64,000 nt of DNA from Microbacterium trichothecenolyticum (GTDB lineage Bacteria > Actinomycetota > Actinomycetes > Actinomycetales > Microbacteriaceae), in contig NZ_JYJA01000035.1 in the NCBI RefSeq assembly GCF_000956465.1, positions 62,001 to 126,000 of the forward strand. The letters are read 5' to 3'. The notes below the pieces were generated by a model that worked only from the letters and a program-made list of their open reading frames with translations, did not search any database and was not told the DNA's origin. The position numbers and the translations under genes were made by a program. Numbering within the stretch: the first letter of the stretch is position 1; each line of letters opens with the position of its first letter. Positions 1 to 7,731 of this stretch are shown here, in pieces.

Positions 1-1
1 G

Positions 2-295
2 ACGCACGTGCTCGTCATGACCCACGACCACGCCGAAGACCTCGCGATCGTCGACCAGGCGCTGCGCATCGAGGGCATCGCCTCGATCGGCCTCATCGGC
101 TCGCGCTCCAAGTGGGCCCGCTTCCGGGCACGCCTCCAGGAGGCCGGCCACGACCAGGCGTCCCTGGCCAGGGTGACGACGCCGATCGGTCTGCCCGAGA
201 TCCCCGGCAAGCAGCCCGCCACGATCGCGGTGAGCGTCTCCGCCCAGCTGCTGCAGCTGATCGAGCAGGCCGCCCCCGTCGCTTCGAGTCCCTGA
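2..295 (+). CDS. XdhC/CoxI family protein, C-terminal part (5' truncated by window edge)
   Basis: The reading frame is already open at the first bases, so only the last 97 codons of a longer gene are here. The visible part is the NAD-binding-like C-terminal domain of XdhC/CoxI proteins. It has the MTHDHAEDL stretch followed by a GLIGSRSKWARFRARL helix region and the LPEIPGKQPATIAVSV end. Family members bind molybdenum cofactor and help mature xanthine dehydrogenase-type enzymes. A purine-type deaminase lies next door, convergent, which fits a purine catabolism neighbourhood, but the oxidase subunits are not in view. The true start lies upstream of the window. Confidence 0.8.
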   Translation, partial: THVLVMTHDHAEDLAIVDQALRIEGIASIGLIGSRSKWARFRARLQEAGHDQASLARVTTPIGLPEIPGKQPATIAVSVSAQLLQLIEQAAPVASSP

Positions 296-321
296 GTGAG
301 CGGGCCGTTCGAGGCGTTTCG

Positions 322-813
322 TCAGTACTCGATGCGGGTCGAGGTCCGGCCCCACTCGGTGAACGGCGCGATGCGATGCTCGGGGGTGAGGTCGATCGAC
401 TCCACGGGCATGATGTCGCGATGCTCGGGGTGGCCGTCGAAGTAGCGGTAGAAGACCGCGTCGTCGAAGCCCGCCGCCGCGGCGTCCTCGCGGTCGGCAG
501 CGAAGTACACCCGGTCCACGCGAGCCCAGAGCGCGGTGCCCAGGCACATCGGGCACGGCTCGCAGCTCGTGTAGAGCGTCGCTCCGGTGAGGTCGAACGT
601 CCCCAATCCCTGGCATGCCCGCCGGATGGCGACGACCTCGGCGTGCGCCGACGGGTCGAGGTCGGCGGTGACGCGGTTCACCCCCTCGAAGACCTGCCCG
701 TCCGCCGACACCACGACCGCCCCGAACGGACCGCCCGCATTGCGGACGTTCTCGGTCGCGATCTCGATGGCCCGGGCGAGGTAGCGGGCGGGCGTCCCGT
801 CGGTGGAGGACAT
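322..813 (-). CDS. Nucleoside/guanine deaminase (CDA fold)
   Basis: A 163-residue zinc deaminase of the cytidine/deoxycytidylate deaminase fold. The zinc motifs are present: H57-A-E59 with the catalytic Glu, then P86-C87-P-M-C90. Length and the C-terminal aromatic tail resemble bacterial guanine deaminases (GuaD), which convert guanine to xanthine, rather than tRNA deaminase TadA. The ATG at 813 is chosen because it follows a GGAGG-type site with good spacing and a TATGGT box at 823-828. The frame stays open upstream but with non-protein-like composition. The neighbouring XdhC end supports a purine degradation role. Substrate assignment is inference; a related pyrimidine or pterin deaminase is possible. 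Confidence 0.8.
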   Translation of the reverse strand: MSSTDGTPARYLARAIEIATENVRNAGGPFGAVVVSADGQVFEGVNRVTADLDPSAHAEVVAIRRACQGLGTFDLTGATLYTSCEPCPMCLGTALWARVDRVYFAADREDAAAAGFDDAVFYRYFDGHPEHRDIMPVESIDLTPEHRIAPFTEWGRTSTRIEY

Positions 814-871
814 CAGGCCTCCACCATACGAGCGCCCAGCGCCCCGCGCATCACCCCCGCGCGCGAGGCCG

Positions 872-1339
872 TCACCGCTCGACCAGCACCCCGTCGGCGT
901 CGGCCCACACATGCTTGTGCGGGACGAAGGCGACGCCCGCGATGACCACCGGCACGTCGACCTCGCCGACGCCCGTCTTCGCGCTCTTGCGCGGGTTGGA
1001 GCCGAGCGCCTTGACGCCGAGGTCGAGCTCGCCGATCGCCACCCGGTCGCGGATCGCGCCGTGCACGATGATCCCCGCCCAGCCGTTCTCGACGGCGGAG
1101 GCCGCGATGAGGTCGCCCACCAGCGCGGACTCGAGCGATCCGCCCCCGTCGATGACGAGCACGGCGCCGACGCCCGGGGTCGCGAGCACCGCCTTCACGA
1201 GCGCGTTGTCGCGGTGGCACCGCACGGTTCGAATCGGCCCGTCGAACGCGACGCGCCCGCCGATGTCGTGCAGCTGCAGCGCGAGCGAGTCCAGCTCGTC
1301 GCCGCGTTCGTCGTAGAGGTCGGCCGTCGCGGTGGTCAT
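872..1339 (-). CDS. rraA: RraA family protein
   Basis: 155 residues matching the RraA / 4-hydroxy-4-methyl-2-oxoglutarate aldolase family along its length. It has the VIDGGGSLESALVGDLIAA core, then NGWAGIIVHGAIRDR and the GVKALGSNPRKSAKTG segment. In gamma-proteobacteria RraA binds and inhibits RNase E. In other bacteria related proteins are class II HMG/CHA aldolases using the same GDLIA and IRDR residues, so catalytic activity is possible. ATG 1339 sits 6 bases after a TAGCGT box, so the message is probably leaderless. It is transcribed toward the deaminase with a 58-bp gap. Confidence 0.85.
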   Translation of the reverse strand: MTTATADLYDERGDELDSLALQLHDIGGRVAFDGPIRTVRCHRDNALVKAVLATPGVGAVLVIDGGGSLESALVGDLIAASAVENGWAGIIVHGAIRDRVAIGELDLGVKALGSNPRKSAKTGVGEVDVPVVIAGVAFVPHKHVWADADGVLVER

Positions 1340-1345
1340 GCTCCG

Positions 1346-1351
1346 ACGCTA
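1346..1351 (-). promoter_or_regulatory. -10 box of a leaderless rraA transcript
   Basis: TAGCGT on the minus strand, six bases before the rraA ATG at 1339. This is the spacing expected when the ATG is the transcript start. No convincing -35 hexamer is visible. Confidence 0.45.
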
Positions 1352-1426
1352 TGACGATGCTGCGCCCCGAGGCATCCGTCATGAAGAGAAGTTCGCGCAC
1401 CCTTCTGCGCACCGCAAGAACGGGCG

Positions 1427-1960
1427 TCAGGCCGGGGAGGGCGGGTTGTCGTCGGGGTGGAGGGTGCTGAAGAACGAGTAGGTGTCGCCGTCAGCGTCGG
1501 GATCGCGCTCCTTGAACTCGTTGACCAGTTCGTACAGGCGGCGCTGGAACTCCTCCTTGTGCTCGTCGTTGAGCTTGAGACCGAGCCAGGTGACGTCCAG
1601 GTCGTCGGGGTCGAGCCCTTCGATCTGCTGGAGGAACGTCTCGACCAGGATCGGCGAGCCGCCCGGCATCGACGTGCGCCACGACAGCCCCGTCGCCTTG
1701 TACGGCACCTCACGGGCGCCCTGCGCGCCGGTGCGCTCGGCCTGCGCGGCGAGATAGCCGGTCTGGACCAGCGTGCGCACGTGGTGGAGCATCGTGCCGG
1801 GGTTCACGCCCAGCAGGCCGGCGAGCTCCTTGTTGGTGCGCGATTCGAACGCGCACAGGCGCAGCACGCGCAATCGGAGCGGCGAACTGAGCGCGCGCAT
1901 CCGGGCCTCCGCCTCGGGGTCTCCCTCGCGCAGTTCGATCCGCTCTTCCTGGTCCGCCAC
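1427..1960 (-). CDS. ArsR-type winged-helix transcriptional regulator
   Basis: A one-component regulator of about 177 residues. After a short acidic N-terminus there is a winged helix (RMRALSSPLRLRVLRLCAFE, then RTNKELAGLLGVNPGTMLHHVRTL) like ArsR/helix-turn-helix family proteins. A charged C-terminal half (WLGLKLNDEHKEEFQRRLYELVNEF) may serve effector binding or dimerisation. GTG 1960 is chosen because it lies six bases after a TACGCT box (1967-1972) with TTGAGG 18 bases further upstream; longer in-frame starts would run through the operators. It is divergent from an MFS exporter, and two matching palindromes lie between them, so it most likely represses the exporter and itself. No metal-binding cysteine motif of classic ArsR is seen. 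Confidence 0.8.
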   Translation of the reverse strand: MADQEERIELREGDPEAEARMRALSSPLRLRVLRLCAFESRTNKELAGLLGVNPGTMLHHVRTLVQTGYLAAQAERTGAQGAREVPYKATGLSWRTSMPGGSPILVETFLQQIEGLDPDDLDVTWLGLKLNDEHKEEFQRRLYELVNEFKERDPDADGDTYSFFSTLHPDDNPPSPA

Positions 1961-1966
1961 GACGTC

Positions 1967-2030
1967 AGCGTACAAGACCGATTGACACACCTCAATCAGT
2001 GACGCAGACTGATTGGCATGTCCCAATCAG
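1967..2030. promoter_or_regulatory. Divergent promoters with two GATTGR-N6-YCAATC operators
   Basis: Two inverted repeats share one consensus. GATTGA-N6-TCAATC is at 1980-1997, and CTGATTGG-N6-CCAATCAG is at 2009-2030. Their centres are 31 bp apart, about three helical turns. Rightward promoter: TTGACA 1982-1987, 17-bp spacer, CAGACT 2005-2010, then ATG 2018. Leftward promoter: TTGAGG (1996-1991), 18-bp spacer, TACGCT (1972-1967), then GTG 1960. Both appear leaderless, so the operators cover the -35 and start regions. Binding by the adjacent ArsR-type protein is inference. Confidence 0.7.
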
Positions 2031-3445
2031 ACGAGGTCCGCGAGGCCGAGGTCGTCGACGACGCCGCCCTCGCGGAGGCCCGGGCCGAGTCCTCCACGCT
2101 CACCTCGCGCGCCGACGCGGGCGAAGCGGTGGAAGCGGATCAGGATGCTGCAGCCGCCCCGGACTCATCTCCACCGGCACCGAAGGGTTCGCTGTGGCGC
2201 GACCGCAACTTCCTGACGCTGTGGTCGGGGCAGGCGCTCAGCCAGTTCGGCGCGCAGATCACCGAGCTCGCCATCCCGGTGCTGGCGGTGCTGATGCTGA
2301 ACGCGACCGAGTGGGAGGTCGGACTGCTCAATGCGGCGCAGGTCGCGGCCTTCCTCGTCGTCGGCCTTCCCGCCGGGGCGTGGATCGACCGGATGCGCAA
2401 GCGCCGCGTCATGATCTGGGCGGACGCGGTCCGGGCAGTGGCGCTCGCGACGCTCCCCGTCCTCGCCCTGCTCGGTGTGCTGGAGATCTGGCACATGATC
2501 GTCGTCGCGTTGATCATGGGCGTGGCGACCGTGTTCTTCGACGTCTCGTACCAGAGCATCATCCCCTCGCTCGTGCGCACCGACCAGATCGGCGAGGCGA
2601 ACGGCAAGCTGCAGTCGACCTACGAGCTCGCCAATATCGCGGGCCCCGGCATCGGCGGCTGGCTCATCGGAGTGCTCACGGCGCCGTTCGCGATCTTCGC
2701 GACAGTCGGCACGTACGTCGCCTCCTTCGTCGCGCTGCTCTTCACACGTGACCACGAGAAGCCTCGCGCCAGGGAGGATCACAAGCCCCTGGTTCAGGAG
2801 ATCGGTGAGGGCCTGCGCTGGGTGTTCGGGAATCCGCTGCTGCGCCGCATCGTCGGCACGACGGGGACGGCGAACTTCTTCGGGACGATCGCGCAGACGC
2901 TGGTGCCGATCTTCGTGCTGCGCGAGCTGGGCCTGAGTCCTCAGCTGTTCGGCATCGTGTTCTCGCTGTCGGCGGTCGGCGGCCTCGTCGGCGCCATGGT
3001 GACGCCGCGGATCATCGCGTGGCTCGGCGAGGCCCGTGCGATCCCGATCAGCGCGATCGCGTTCAGCGTCGCGCCCTTCTTCCTCCCGGTGATCTCCCTC
3101 GTGCCGGCGCTCGCCTTCCCGCTGCTGGTGGTGCAGGGGTTCATCATGAGCTTCACGATCCTGCTGTACAACATCACGCAGGTGACGTTCCGCCAGCGCA
3201 TCACGCCGCCGCGTCTCCTCGGCCGGATGAACGCATCGATCCGCTTCGTCGTGTGGGGCGTCATGCCGATCGGGGCACTCATCGCCGGCGCGCTGGGAAC
3301 GTGGATCGGCACCGTTCCGACACTGTGGATCGCCGCGACCGGCGAGCTTCTCGCGTGCCTGTTCGTCGTCATCGGCCCGTTCTGGCGCATGCGGGAACTC
3401 CCCGACGCGCACGCCGAGCACACTGACCACGAGCCCGCCGGCTGA
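2018..3445 (+). CDS. MFS transporter (exporter-like)
   Basis: 475 residues with about 12 hydrophobic segments after a roughly 60-residue hydrophilic Asp/Glu/Ala-rich N-terminus. The first membrane segment (LWRDRNFLTLWSGQALSQFG) and the loop WIDRMRKRRVMIWADAVRA are typical of the enterobactin-exporter-like / macrolide-efflux (MFS_3) group. Later segments include GPGIGGWLIGVLTAPFAI. The ATG overlaps the right operator, and no ribosome-binding site precedes it, so it is read as leaderless. Expression is likely derepressed by an effector of the divergent ArsR-type regulator. Substrate unknown, probably drug or siderophore export. Confidence 0.85.
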   Translation: MSQSDEVREAEVVDDAALAEARAESSTLTSRADAGEAVEADQDAAAAPDSSPPAPKGSLWRDRNFLTLWSGQALSQFGAQITELAIPVLAVLMLNATEWEVGLLNAAQVAAFLVVGLPAGAWIDRMRKRRVMIWADAVRAVALATLPVLALLGVLEIWHMIVVALIMGVATVFFDVSYQSIIPSLVRTDQIGEANGKLQSTYELANIAGPGIGGWLIGVLTAPFAIFATVGTYVASFVALLFTRDHEKPRAREDHKPLVQEIGEGLRWVFGNPLLRRIVGTTGTANFFGTIAQTLVPIFVLRELGLSPQLFGIVFSLSAVGGLVGAMVTPRIIAWLGEARAIPISAIAFSVAPFFLPVISLVPALAFPLLVVQGFIMSFTILLYNITQVTFRQRITPPRLLGRMNASIRFVVWGVMPIGALIAGALGTWIGTVPTLWIAATGELLACLFVVIGPFWRMRELPDAHAEHTDHEPAG

Positions 3446-3452
3446 CAGACCA

Positions 3453-3494
3453 GGATGCCTCGGCCCGCCGCGCAGGGTGCGGGCCGAGGCATCC
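3453..3494. terminator. GGATGCCTCG-type terminator hairpin
   Basis: A perfect 16-bp stem (3453-3468 with 3479-3494) with a 10-base loop follows the MFS stop at 3445. No U-tract follows. The stem starts with the GGATGCCTCG word that recurs in other gene-end hairpins here (8325, 22072, 23584). Confidence 0.65.
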
Positions 3495-3567
3495 GTCCCC
3501 CTCCGCCCTGCGGTACCCGACCTGCGGGATTCCGGCAAGGTCGTGCCCTTCGGGGTTCGAGCATGCT

Positions 3568-3579
3568 TAGGTTGCACCA
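3568..3579 (+). promoter_or_regulatory. Leaderless promoter of the type III PKS operon
   Basis: TAGGTT at 3568-3573 lies five bases before the ATG at 3579, and no ribosome-binding site is present. This suggests leaderless transcription of the polyketide operon. Confidence 0.5.
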
Positions 3580-4736
3580 TGACGGCCCGCATCGTCTCGA
3601 TCGGCACAGCTGTTCCGCCCACCCGCATCGCGCAGGCGGTCGCGCGCGACATCTTCGCGGCGCAGGAGGGCGCCGACCGGCTCGCGCGGCGCCGCATCCA
3701 GGCGGTCTTCGACGCGTCGGCGATCGAACAGCGGCATACGGTCCTCGCCGAGTTCGCGTCCGGCCCGGCGACCGGCGCCGCTGACCCTGCCGCGTTCGTC
3801 GACGTCGAGGGCCGACTCCTGTCCCCCACCACCGGCGCGCGCAACCAGCGCTTCATCGCGTCGGCGCCGAAGCTCACCGCCGCCGCCGCCCGCACCGCGC
3901 TGGCCGACGGCGGGATCGATCCTTCCGCGGTGACCCACGTCGTCACCGTCTCGTGCACGGGGCTCTTCGCGCCCGGCCCGGACTATCACCTCGTCCGCGA
4001 ACTCGGGCTGCGGCCGACAGTCGAGCGCTGTCACCTCGGGTTCATCGGATGCGCCGCGGCGCTGCCCGCACTGCGCGTGGCGTCGGCCCTGGCGGGGAGC
4101 AAGCCGGACGCGGTCGTGCTGGTCGCCGCGACCGAGCTGTGCACGCTCCACCTGCGGCCCTCGAACGATCCGCAGCAGATCGTCGCAGCATCCGTCTTCG
4201 CCGATGGCGCGGCGGCGGCGATCGTCACCGCCGATCCGGCCGCGGGAAACCCCGGCGGCCTCGAGCTCGACAGGTTCGGCACAGCCCTCACCGACGAGGG
4301 CGAGACCGACATGGTCTGGACGATCGGCGACAACGGGTTCGAGATGATCCTCTCTGCCGAGGTGCCGCGCATCATCGGCCGCGAGATCCAGGGCGCGGTG
4401 GGCAGATTCCTGGGCGACGACGCGCCCCCCGAGGTGTGGGCGGTGCACCCCGGCGGCCGCAGCGTGCTCGATCGCGTCGAGACCGGGCTCGACCTCCCAG
4501 CCCATGCCCTCGCGGTCTCGCGCGCAGTGCTGCGGGACTTCGGCAACATGTCCAGCGCGACGATCCTGTTCATCCTCGCCGCGCTCCTGCGCGACGACGA
4601 CGTCCGCGATGGCGCGCGCGTCGCCGGACTGGCCTTCGGCCCGGGGCTCACCGTCGAGTCGGCGCTGATGACCCGGCGCCGTCCGGCGGTCACGGGCGCG
4701 GAGGACGTCGGCCTCGCCCTGGCGGCCTCCGCGTGA
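3579..4736 (+). CDS. Type III polyketide synthase (chalcone/stilbene synthase family)
   Basis: 385 residues, the usual size for bacterial type III PKS. The thiolase-fold catalytic triad is visible: Cys126 in VTVSCTGLFAPGPDYHL, His290 in EVWAVHPGGRS, and Asn323 in FGNMSSATILF. These enzymes extend a starter acyl-CoA with malonyl units and cyclise the product. It is the first gene of a tight cluster with a methyltransferase (13-bp gap) and an FAD monooxygenase (8-bp overlap). This gene order matches the Streptomyces srsABC type, in which an alkylresorcinol synthase, methyltransferase and flavoprotein hydroxylase make alkylresorcinol ethers and quinones. Product identity here is inference; alkylpyrones are the main alternative. 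Confidence 0.92.
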   Translation: MTARIVSIGTAVPPTRIAQAVARDIFAAQEGADRLARRRIQAVFDASAIEQRHTVLAEFASGPATGAADPAAFVDVEGRLLSPTTGARNQRFIASAPKLTAAAARTALADGGIDPSAVTHVVTVSCTGLFAPGPDYHLVRELGLRPTVERCHLGFIGCAAALPALRVASALAGSKPDAVVLVAATELCTLHLRPSNDPQQIVAASVFADGAAAAIVTADPAAGNPGGLELDRFGTALTDEGETDMVWTIGDNGFEMILSAEVPRIIGREIQGAVGRFLGDDAPPEVWAVHPGGRSVLDRVETGLDLPAHALAVSRAVLRDFGNMSSATILFILAALLRDDDVRDGARVAGLAFGPGLTVESALMTRRRPAVTGAEDVGLALAASA

Positions 4737-4749
4737 CGGCGGCGCCGGC

Positions 4750-5454
4750 ATGACCCTCGCCGTCCGCGACGACCGGCTCGCCGAGCTCATGGACGACCCC
4801 GACTGCGATCCGGATGCCCTGCGCGCCACGCTGCGGCGCTTCGGCACGGTCAACCGCCTCGTGTCGGGCTGGGGCGTCGTGTACCGCACCCGGCTGCGCC
4901 CGCACCTGAGAGCCCTCGGCCGGCCGGCGCACGTCCTCGACATCGGATCGGGCGGCGGAGACCTCGTCGCGCGCCTCGCCGCGGCCGCCCGGCATGACGG
5001 GCTCGAGGTGACCTGGACAGGCATCGACCCCGACCCGCGCGCGCACGAGGTCGCCACGGCACGCGGGCCGATCGCCACGGCGAGCTTCCGGAGATCGGAT
5101 GCCGCCACCCTGGTCGCGGAGGGCCGCACGTACGACGCGGTGCTGTCGAATCACGTCCTCCACCACCTCGGCGACGATCTCCCCGCGTTCGCCGAGGAAT
5201 CGCTCACGCTCTCCCGCGGCATCGTGCTGCACAGCGACATCGCCCGCTCGCGGCTGGCGTACGGGCTCTACGCCGTGGGGATCACGCCGTTTGAGCGCGG
5301 CACCTTCCTTCGCACCGACGGCCTTCGCTCGATCCGCCGCAGCTACACGCGCGCCGAGCTCGCGGCCGCGCTCGAGGACAGCAGCCGGGGCGCCTGGACG
5401 GTGCAGATGCCGGTGCCCTTCCGCCTCGTCGCCGTCGGGCGCGGCCGTGCGTGA
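4750..5454 (+). CDS. Class I SAM-dependent methyltransferase (UbiE/SrsB-like)
   Basis: 234 residues. SAM-binding motif I is HVLDIGSGGGDLVARL (about 61-76), the acidic post-I residue is in GIDPDPRAHEVA, and the motif IV region is AVLSNHVLHHLGDD. The latter is typical of methyltransferases acting on small phenolic or quinone substrates. It sits between the type III PKS and a flavin monooxygenase, so the likely job is O- or C-methylation of the polyketide phenol. The stop overlaps the next start. The C-terminal region (YTRAELAAALEDSSRGAWTV) resembles the cap of UbiE-like enzymes. Confidence 0.85.
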   Translation: MTLAVRDDRLAELMDDPDCDPDALRATLRRFGTVNRLVSGWGVVYRTRLRPHLRALGRPAHVLDIGSGGGDLVARLAAAARHDGLEVTWTGIDPDPRAHEVATARGPIATASFRRSDAATLVAEGRTYDAVLSNHVLHHLGDDLPAFAEESLTLSRGIVLHSDIARSRLAYGLYAVGITPFERGTFLRTDGLRSIRRSYTRAELAAALEDSSRGAWTVQMPVPFRLVAVGRGRA

Positions 5455-6586
5455 CGTCACCGTCGTCGGCGCCGGGCCCGTCGGGATGCTGCTCGCCGGC
5501 GAGCTCGCCCGTCGCGGAGTCGACGTCGAGCTCCTCGAACGGCGACCCGCTGTCGGCGACGGCACCCGGGCCATCGGCATCCACTCCCCCGTCCTGGCGG
5601 CTCTCGAGGCGTCGGGCCTCACGGACCACCTCCTCGCCGAGGCGGTGCGGGTGAGACGCGGCGAGGCACGTTCACGCGGCCGCCTGCTCGGGACGGTGCA
5701 CTTCGACGTCCTCTCGGCGCGCTTCCCCTTCGTGGCGACACTGCCGCAGGCGGCCACCGAGTCCGTGCTCGGCGCCGCGGCCCCCAAGCCGCTGCGCGGG
5801 GCGTACGTGCTCGCGGTGATCCCGCATCGCGACGCCGTGGTGGTGCGCGCAGGCCTCCTCGGCCGCCCGATCGAGTCCGAGAGCCGCATCGTGGTCGTCG
5901 CAGGCGGAGGCGCCGCGCGCGACCTCGTCTACCGGCCCGGCGCCGTGCCGGCGCGGGACTACCGCGACCGATACCTGATGACGGATGCCGCCGCCGACGG
6001 CGCCGCTGACGGCGAGCTCGCCGTGATCCACCTCGATCCTGACGGCGTGCTCGAGTCGTTCCCGCTGCCCGGCGGCCGCCGCCGGTTCGTCGCGTGGGAC
6101 CCGCCGGGCGCAGACGACGAGCCCGAGGCGCGCACTCGGCGGCTGCGCGACGCGCTCGCCCGTCGAGGGGAGGCTGCGGCGGCCGATGGGGTGACGGCGG
6201 CGACGTCGTTCGGCGTGCGCCGAGTCGTCGCGCCCCGGCTGCGCCACGGCCGCGTGTTCGCGATCGGAGACACCGCCCACGAGGTCAGCCCGATCGGCGG
6301 GCAGGGCATGAACCTCGGCCTGCTCGACGCGGTGACGCTGGCGCCGCTCCTGGCCTCCTGGGTGCGCACCGGCCGCGCCCCCGACGTCGGGTTGCTGCGG
6401 TGGGAAGCCCGTCGGGTCCAGTCGGCGCGACGGGCCGCGTCGCTGGCGAGCGTGAACACGGCGCTCGGCCGGCCCAGCGGTCGCGGCGACGCGCTGAGGC
6501 GCGCGGCGGTGCGCGCGATGCTCGCCGGCCCGTCCGCCCGACTGTTCGCGCGTGCCTACTCGATGGGCTTCGACGTCGACGCCTGA
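5447..6586 (+). CDS. FAD-dependent monooxygenase / oxidoreductase
   Basis: 379 residues. The GTG at 5447 overlaps the methyltransferase stop by 8 bp. The dinucleotide fold VTVVGAGPVGMLLAGE begins at residue 4, an acidic strand end follows (VELLERRP), and the second FAD motif GDTAHEVSPIGGQGMNLGLLDA is near residue 274. This is the pattern of group A aromatic hydroxylases (PHBH fold). At 379 residues it is slightly short, and the middle substrate domain is compact. In the srsABC-like context the expected reaction is hydroxylation or oxidation of the methylated resorcinol to a quinone. The exact substrate is inference. Confidence 0.85.
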   Translation: MRDVTVVGAGPVGMLLAGELARRGVDVELLERRPAVGDGTRAIGIHSPVLAALEASGLTDHLLAEAVRVRRGEARSRGRLLGTVHFDVLSARFPFVATLPQAATESVLGAAAPKPLRGAYVLAVIPHRDAVVVRAGLLGRPIESESRIVVVAGGGAARDLVYRPGAVPARDYRDRYLMTDAAADGAADGELAVIHLDPDGVLESFPLPGGRRRFVAWDPPGADDEPEARTRRLRDALARRGEAAAADGVTAATSFGVRRVVAPRLRHGRVFAIGDTAHEVSPIGGQGMNLGLLDAVTLAPLLASWVRTGRAPDVGLLRWEARRVQSARRAASLASVNTALGRPSGRGDALRRAAVRAMLAGPSARLFARAYSMGFDVDA

Positions 6587-6623
6587 CGTGCCGCCGGCCC
6601 GAGGTCAGCCGGGGTCCGGTTGT

Positions 6624-6694
6624 GGGTTTGGGGCGCACAATGTCCGTCGGGGCGCATAAACACCGCCCCAATGGAGGCATCGCGCCCCAAACCC
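6624..6694. repeat. Inverted repeat between convergent genes
   Basis: A perfect 13-bp inverted repeat, GGGTTTGGGGCGC at 6624-6636 against 6682-6694, encloses 45 bp with further GGGGCG/CGCCCC words. It lies between the converging monooxygenase and prenyltransferase. The word GGGTTTGGGGC recurs at 8387-8397. It could act as a bidirectional terminator, but the long loop and the recurrence suggest a dispersed repeat. Confidence 0.5.
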
Positions 6695-6757
6695 GGCCGG
6701 GAGGGGATGGTGCCACCCCTGACCCAGCGAGCGGATGCCTCGACGCCGGGCCCCGCG

Positions 6758-7600
6758 TCACGCGACGAAGGCGCTGCCCGAGGCGACGAGCTGGGCTGCG
6801 AGGAGCAGCGCCGCCAGCATCACGAGGCGGAACAGCGCGCGCGTCGGCGGCCTCGAGATCGCGCGCCACGCGGTCACTGCCGCCACGGCGACGACGGCCG
6901 CGAAGAAGACCCACGACACCGGCGACACGGCCCCGAGGTCACCGCCGGCGGCCCCGAGCAGCACCGCGACCGCACCGCCCACGACGGCGAGCGCGGCGAC
7001 GATCGCCGCCAGCCGCGGTCCGAGCCGGTGCGGAAGACCGCGCACGCCGGTGCGCGCATCGTCGGCGAGGTCGGGCAGCACGTTCGTGAGGTGCACGGCG
7101 GCGCCGAGCGCGGCGCCGGCGATCCACGCCCACGGCGCCGCGAACGAGGGGTCGGGCGCCGACAGCGTCGCGAGCGACGGGAAGATCCCGAAGCTCACGA
7201 GGAACGGCACGATCGACCACGGGGTCGATTTCAGGCCCGCGTTGTAGGCCCAGGCCGAACCGAGCGCCAGAGCGTGGGCGGCCAGCATCCGCCAGCCCAA
7301 CGGCGCGGAGAGAACCAGAGCCGACGCCAGCAGTCCGAGCGCGGCGCCCCACGCGGCCTGCGCCGAGACGTCTCCGCGGGCGATCGGCTTGTCGGTGCGC
7401 CCCACGGCGCGATCCCGCTCAGCGTCGAGGGCGTCGTTCGAGATGCCGACCGACAGCTGCCCCGCGAAGACCGACGTCGTCAGCAGCGCCAGGCGCCAGG
7501 CCTCGAGCCCCGTCGCGATGCCCAGGGCGAGGGCGAGCGCAGTCACGACGAGCGTCGGCCCCGGATGCGAAGAACCCCACAGAGCACGGACGGTGCGCAC
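6758..7600 (-). CDS. UbiA family prenyltransferase
   Basis: 280 residues, mostly membrane helices. The first prenyl-diphosphate/Mg motif is SNDALDAERDRAVGRTDKPI (N55, D56, D59, D63), and the second is LPDLADDARTGVRG (D177, D180, D181). UbiA enzymes transfer prenyl chains to aromatic acceptors, or act in menaquinone, heme and glycolipid synthesis. It converges on the type III PKS cluster with 171 bp between stops, suggesting a prenylated polyketide, but it is a separate transcript, so that is inference. GTG 7600 follows a weak GAGCAT box at leaderless spacing. Confidence 0.88.
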   Translation of the reverse strand: MRTVRALWGSSHPGPTLVVTALALALGIATGLEAWRLALLTTSVFAGQLSVGISNDALDAERDRAVGRTDKPIARGDVSAQAAWGAALGLLASALVLSAPLGWRMLAAHALALGSAWAYNAGLKSTPWSIVPFLVSFGIFPSLATLSAPDPSFAAPWAWIAGAALGAAVHLTNVLPDLADDARTGVRGLPHRLGPRLAAIVAALAVVGGAVAVLLGAAGGDLGAVSPVSWVFFAAVVAVAAVTAWRAISRPPTRALFRLVMLAALLLAAQLVASGSAFVA

Positions 7601-7731
7601 GCGTCGATGCTCTCACGACCCGGTCGACGACGCGGGAGGACATGGAGGGAATGTTCCCAGGTCTATGTCGTTGCATGGATCTGGGCCGACGGGGTCCCGG
7701 AAGAGATCGCTCGACCCCAGAGGAGCAGCCC

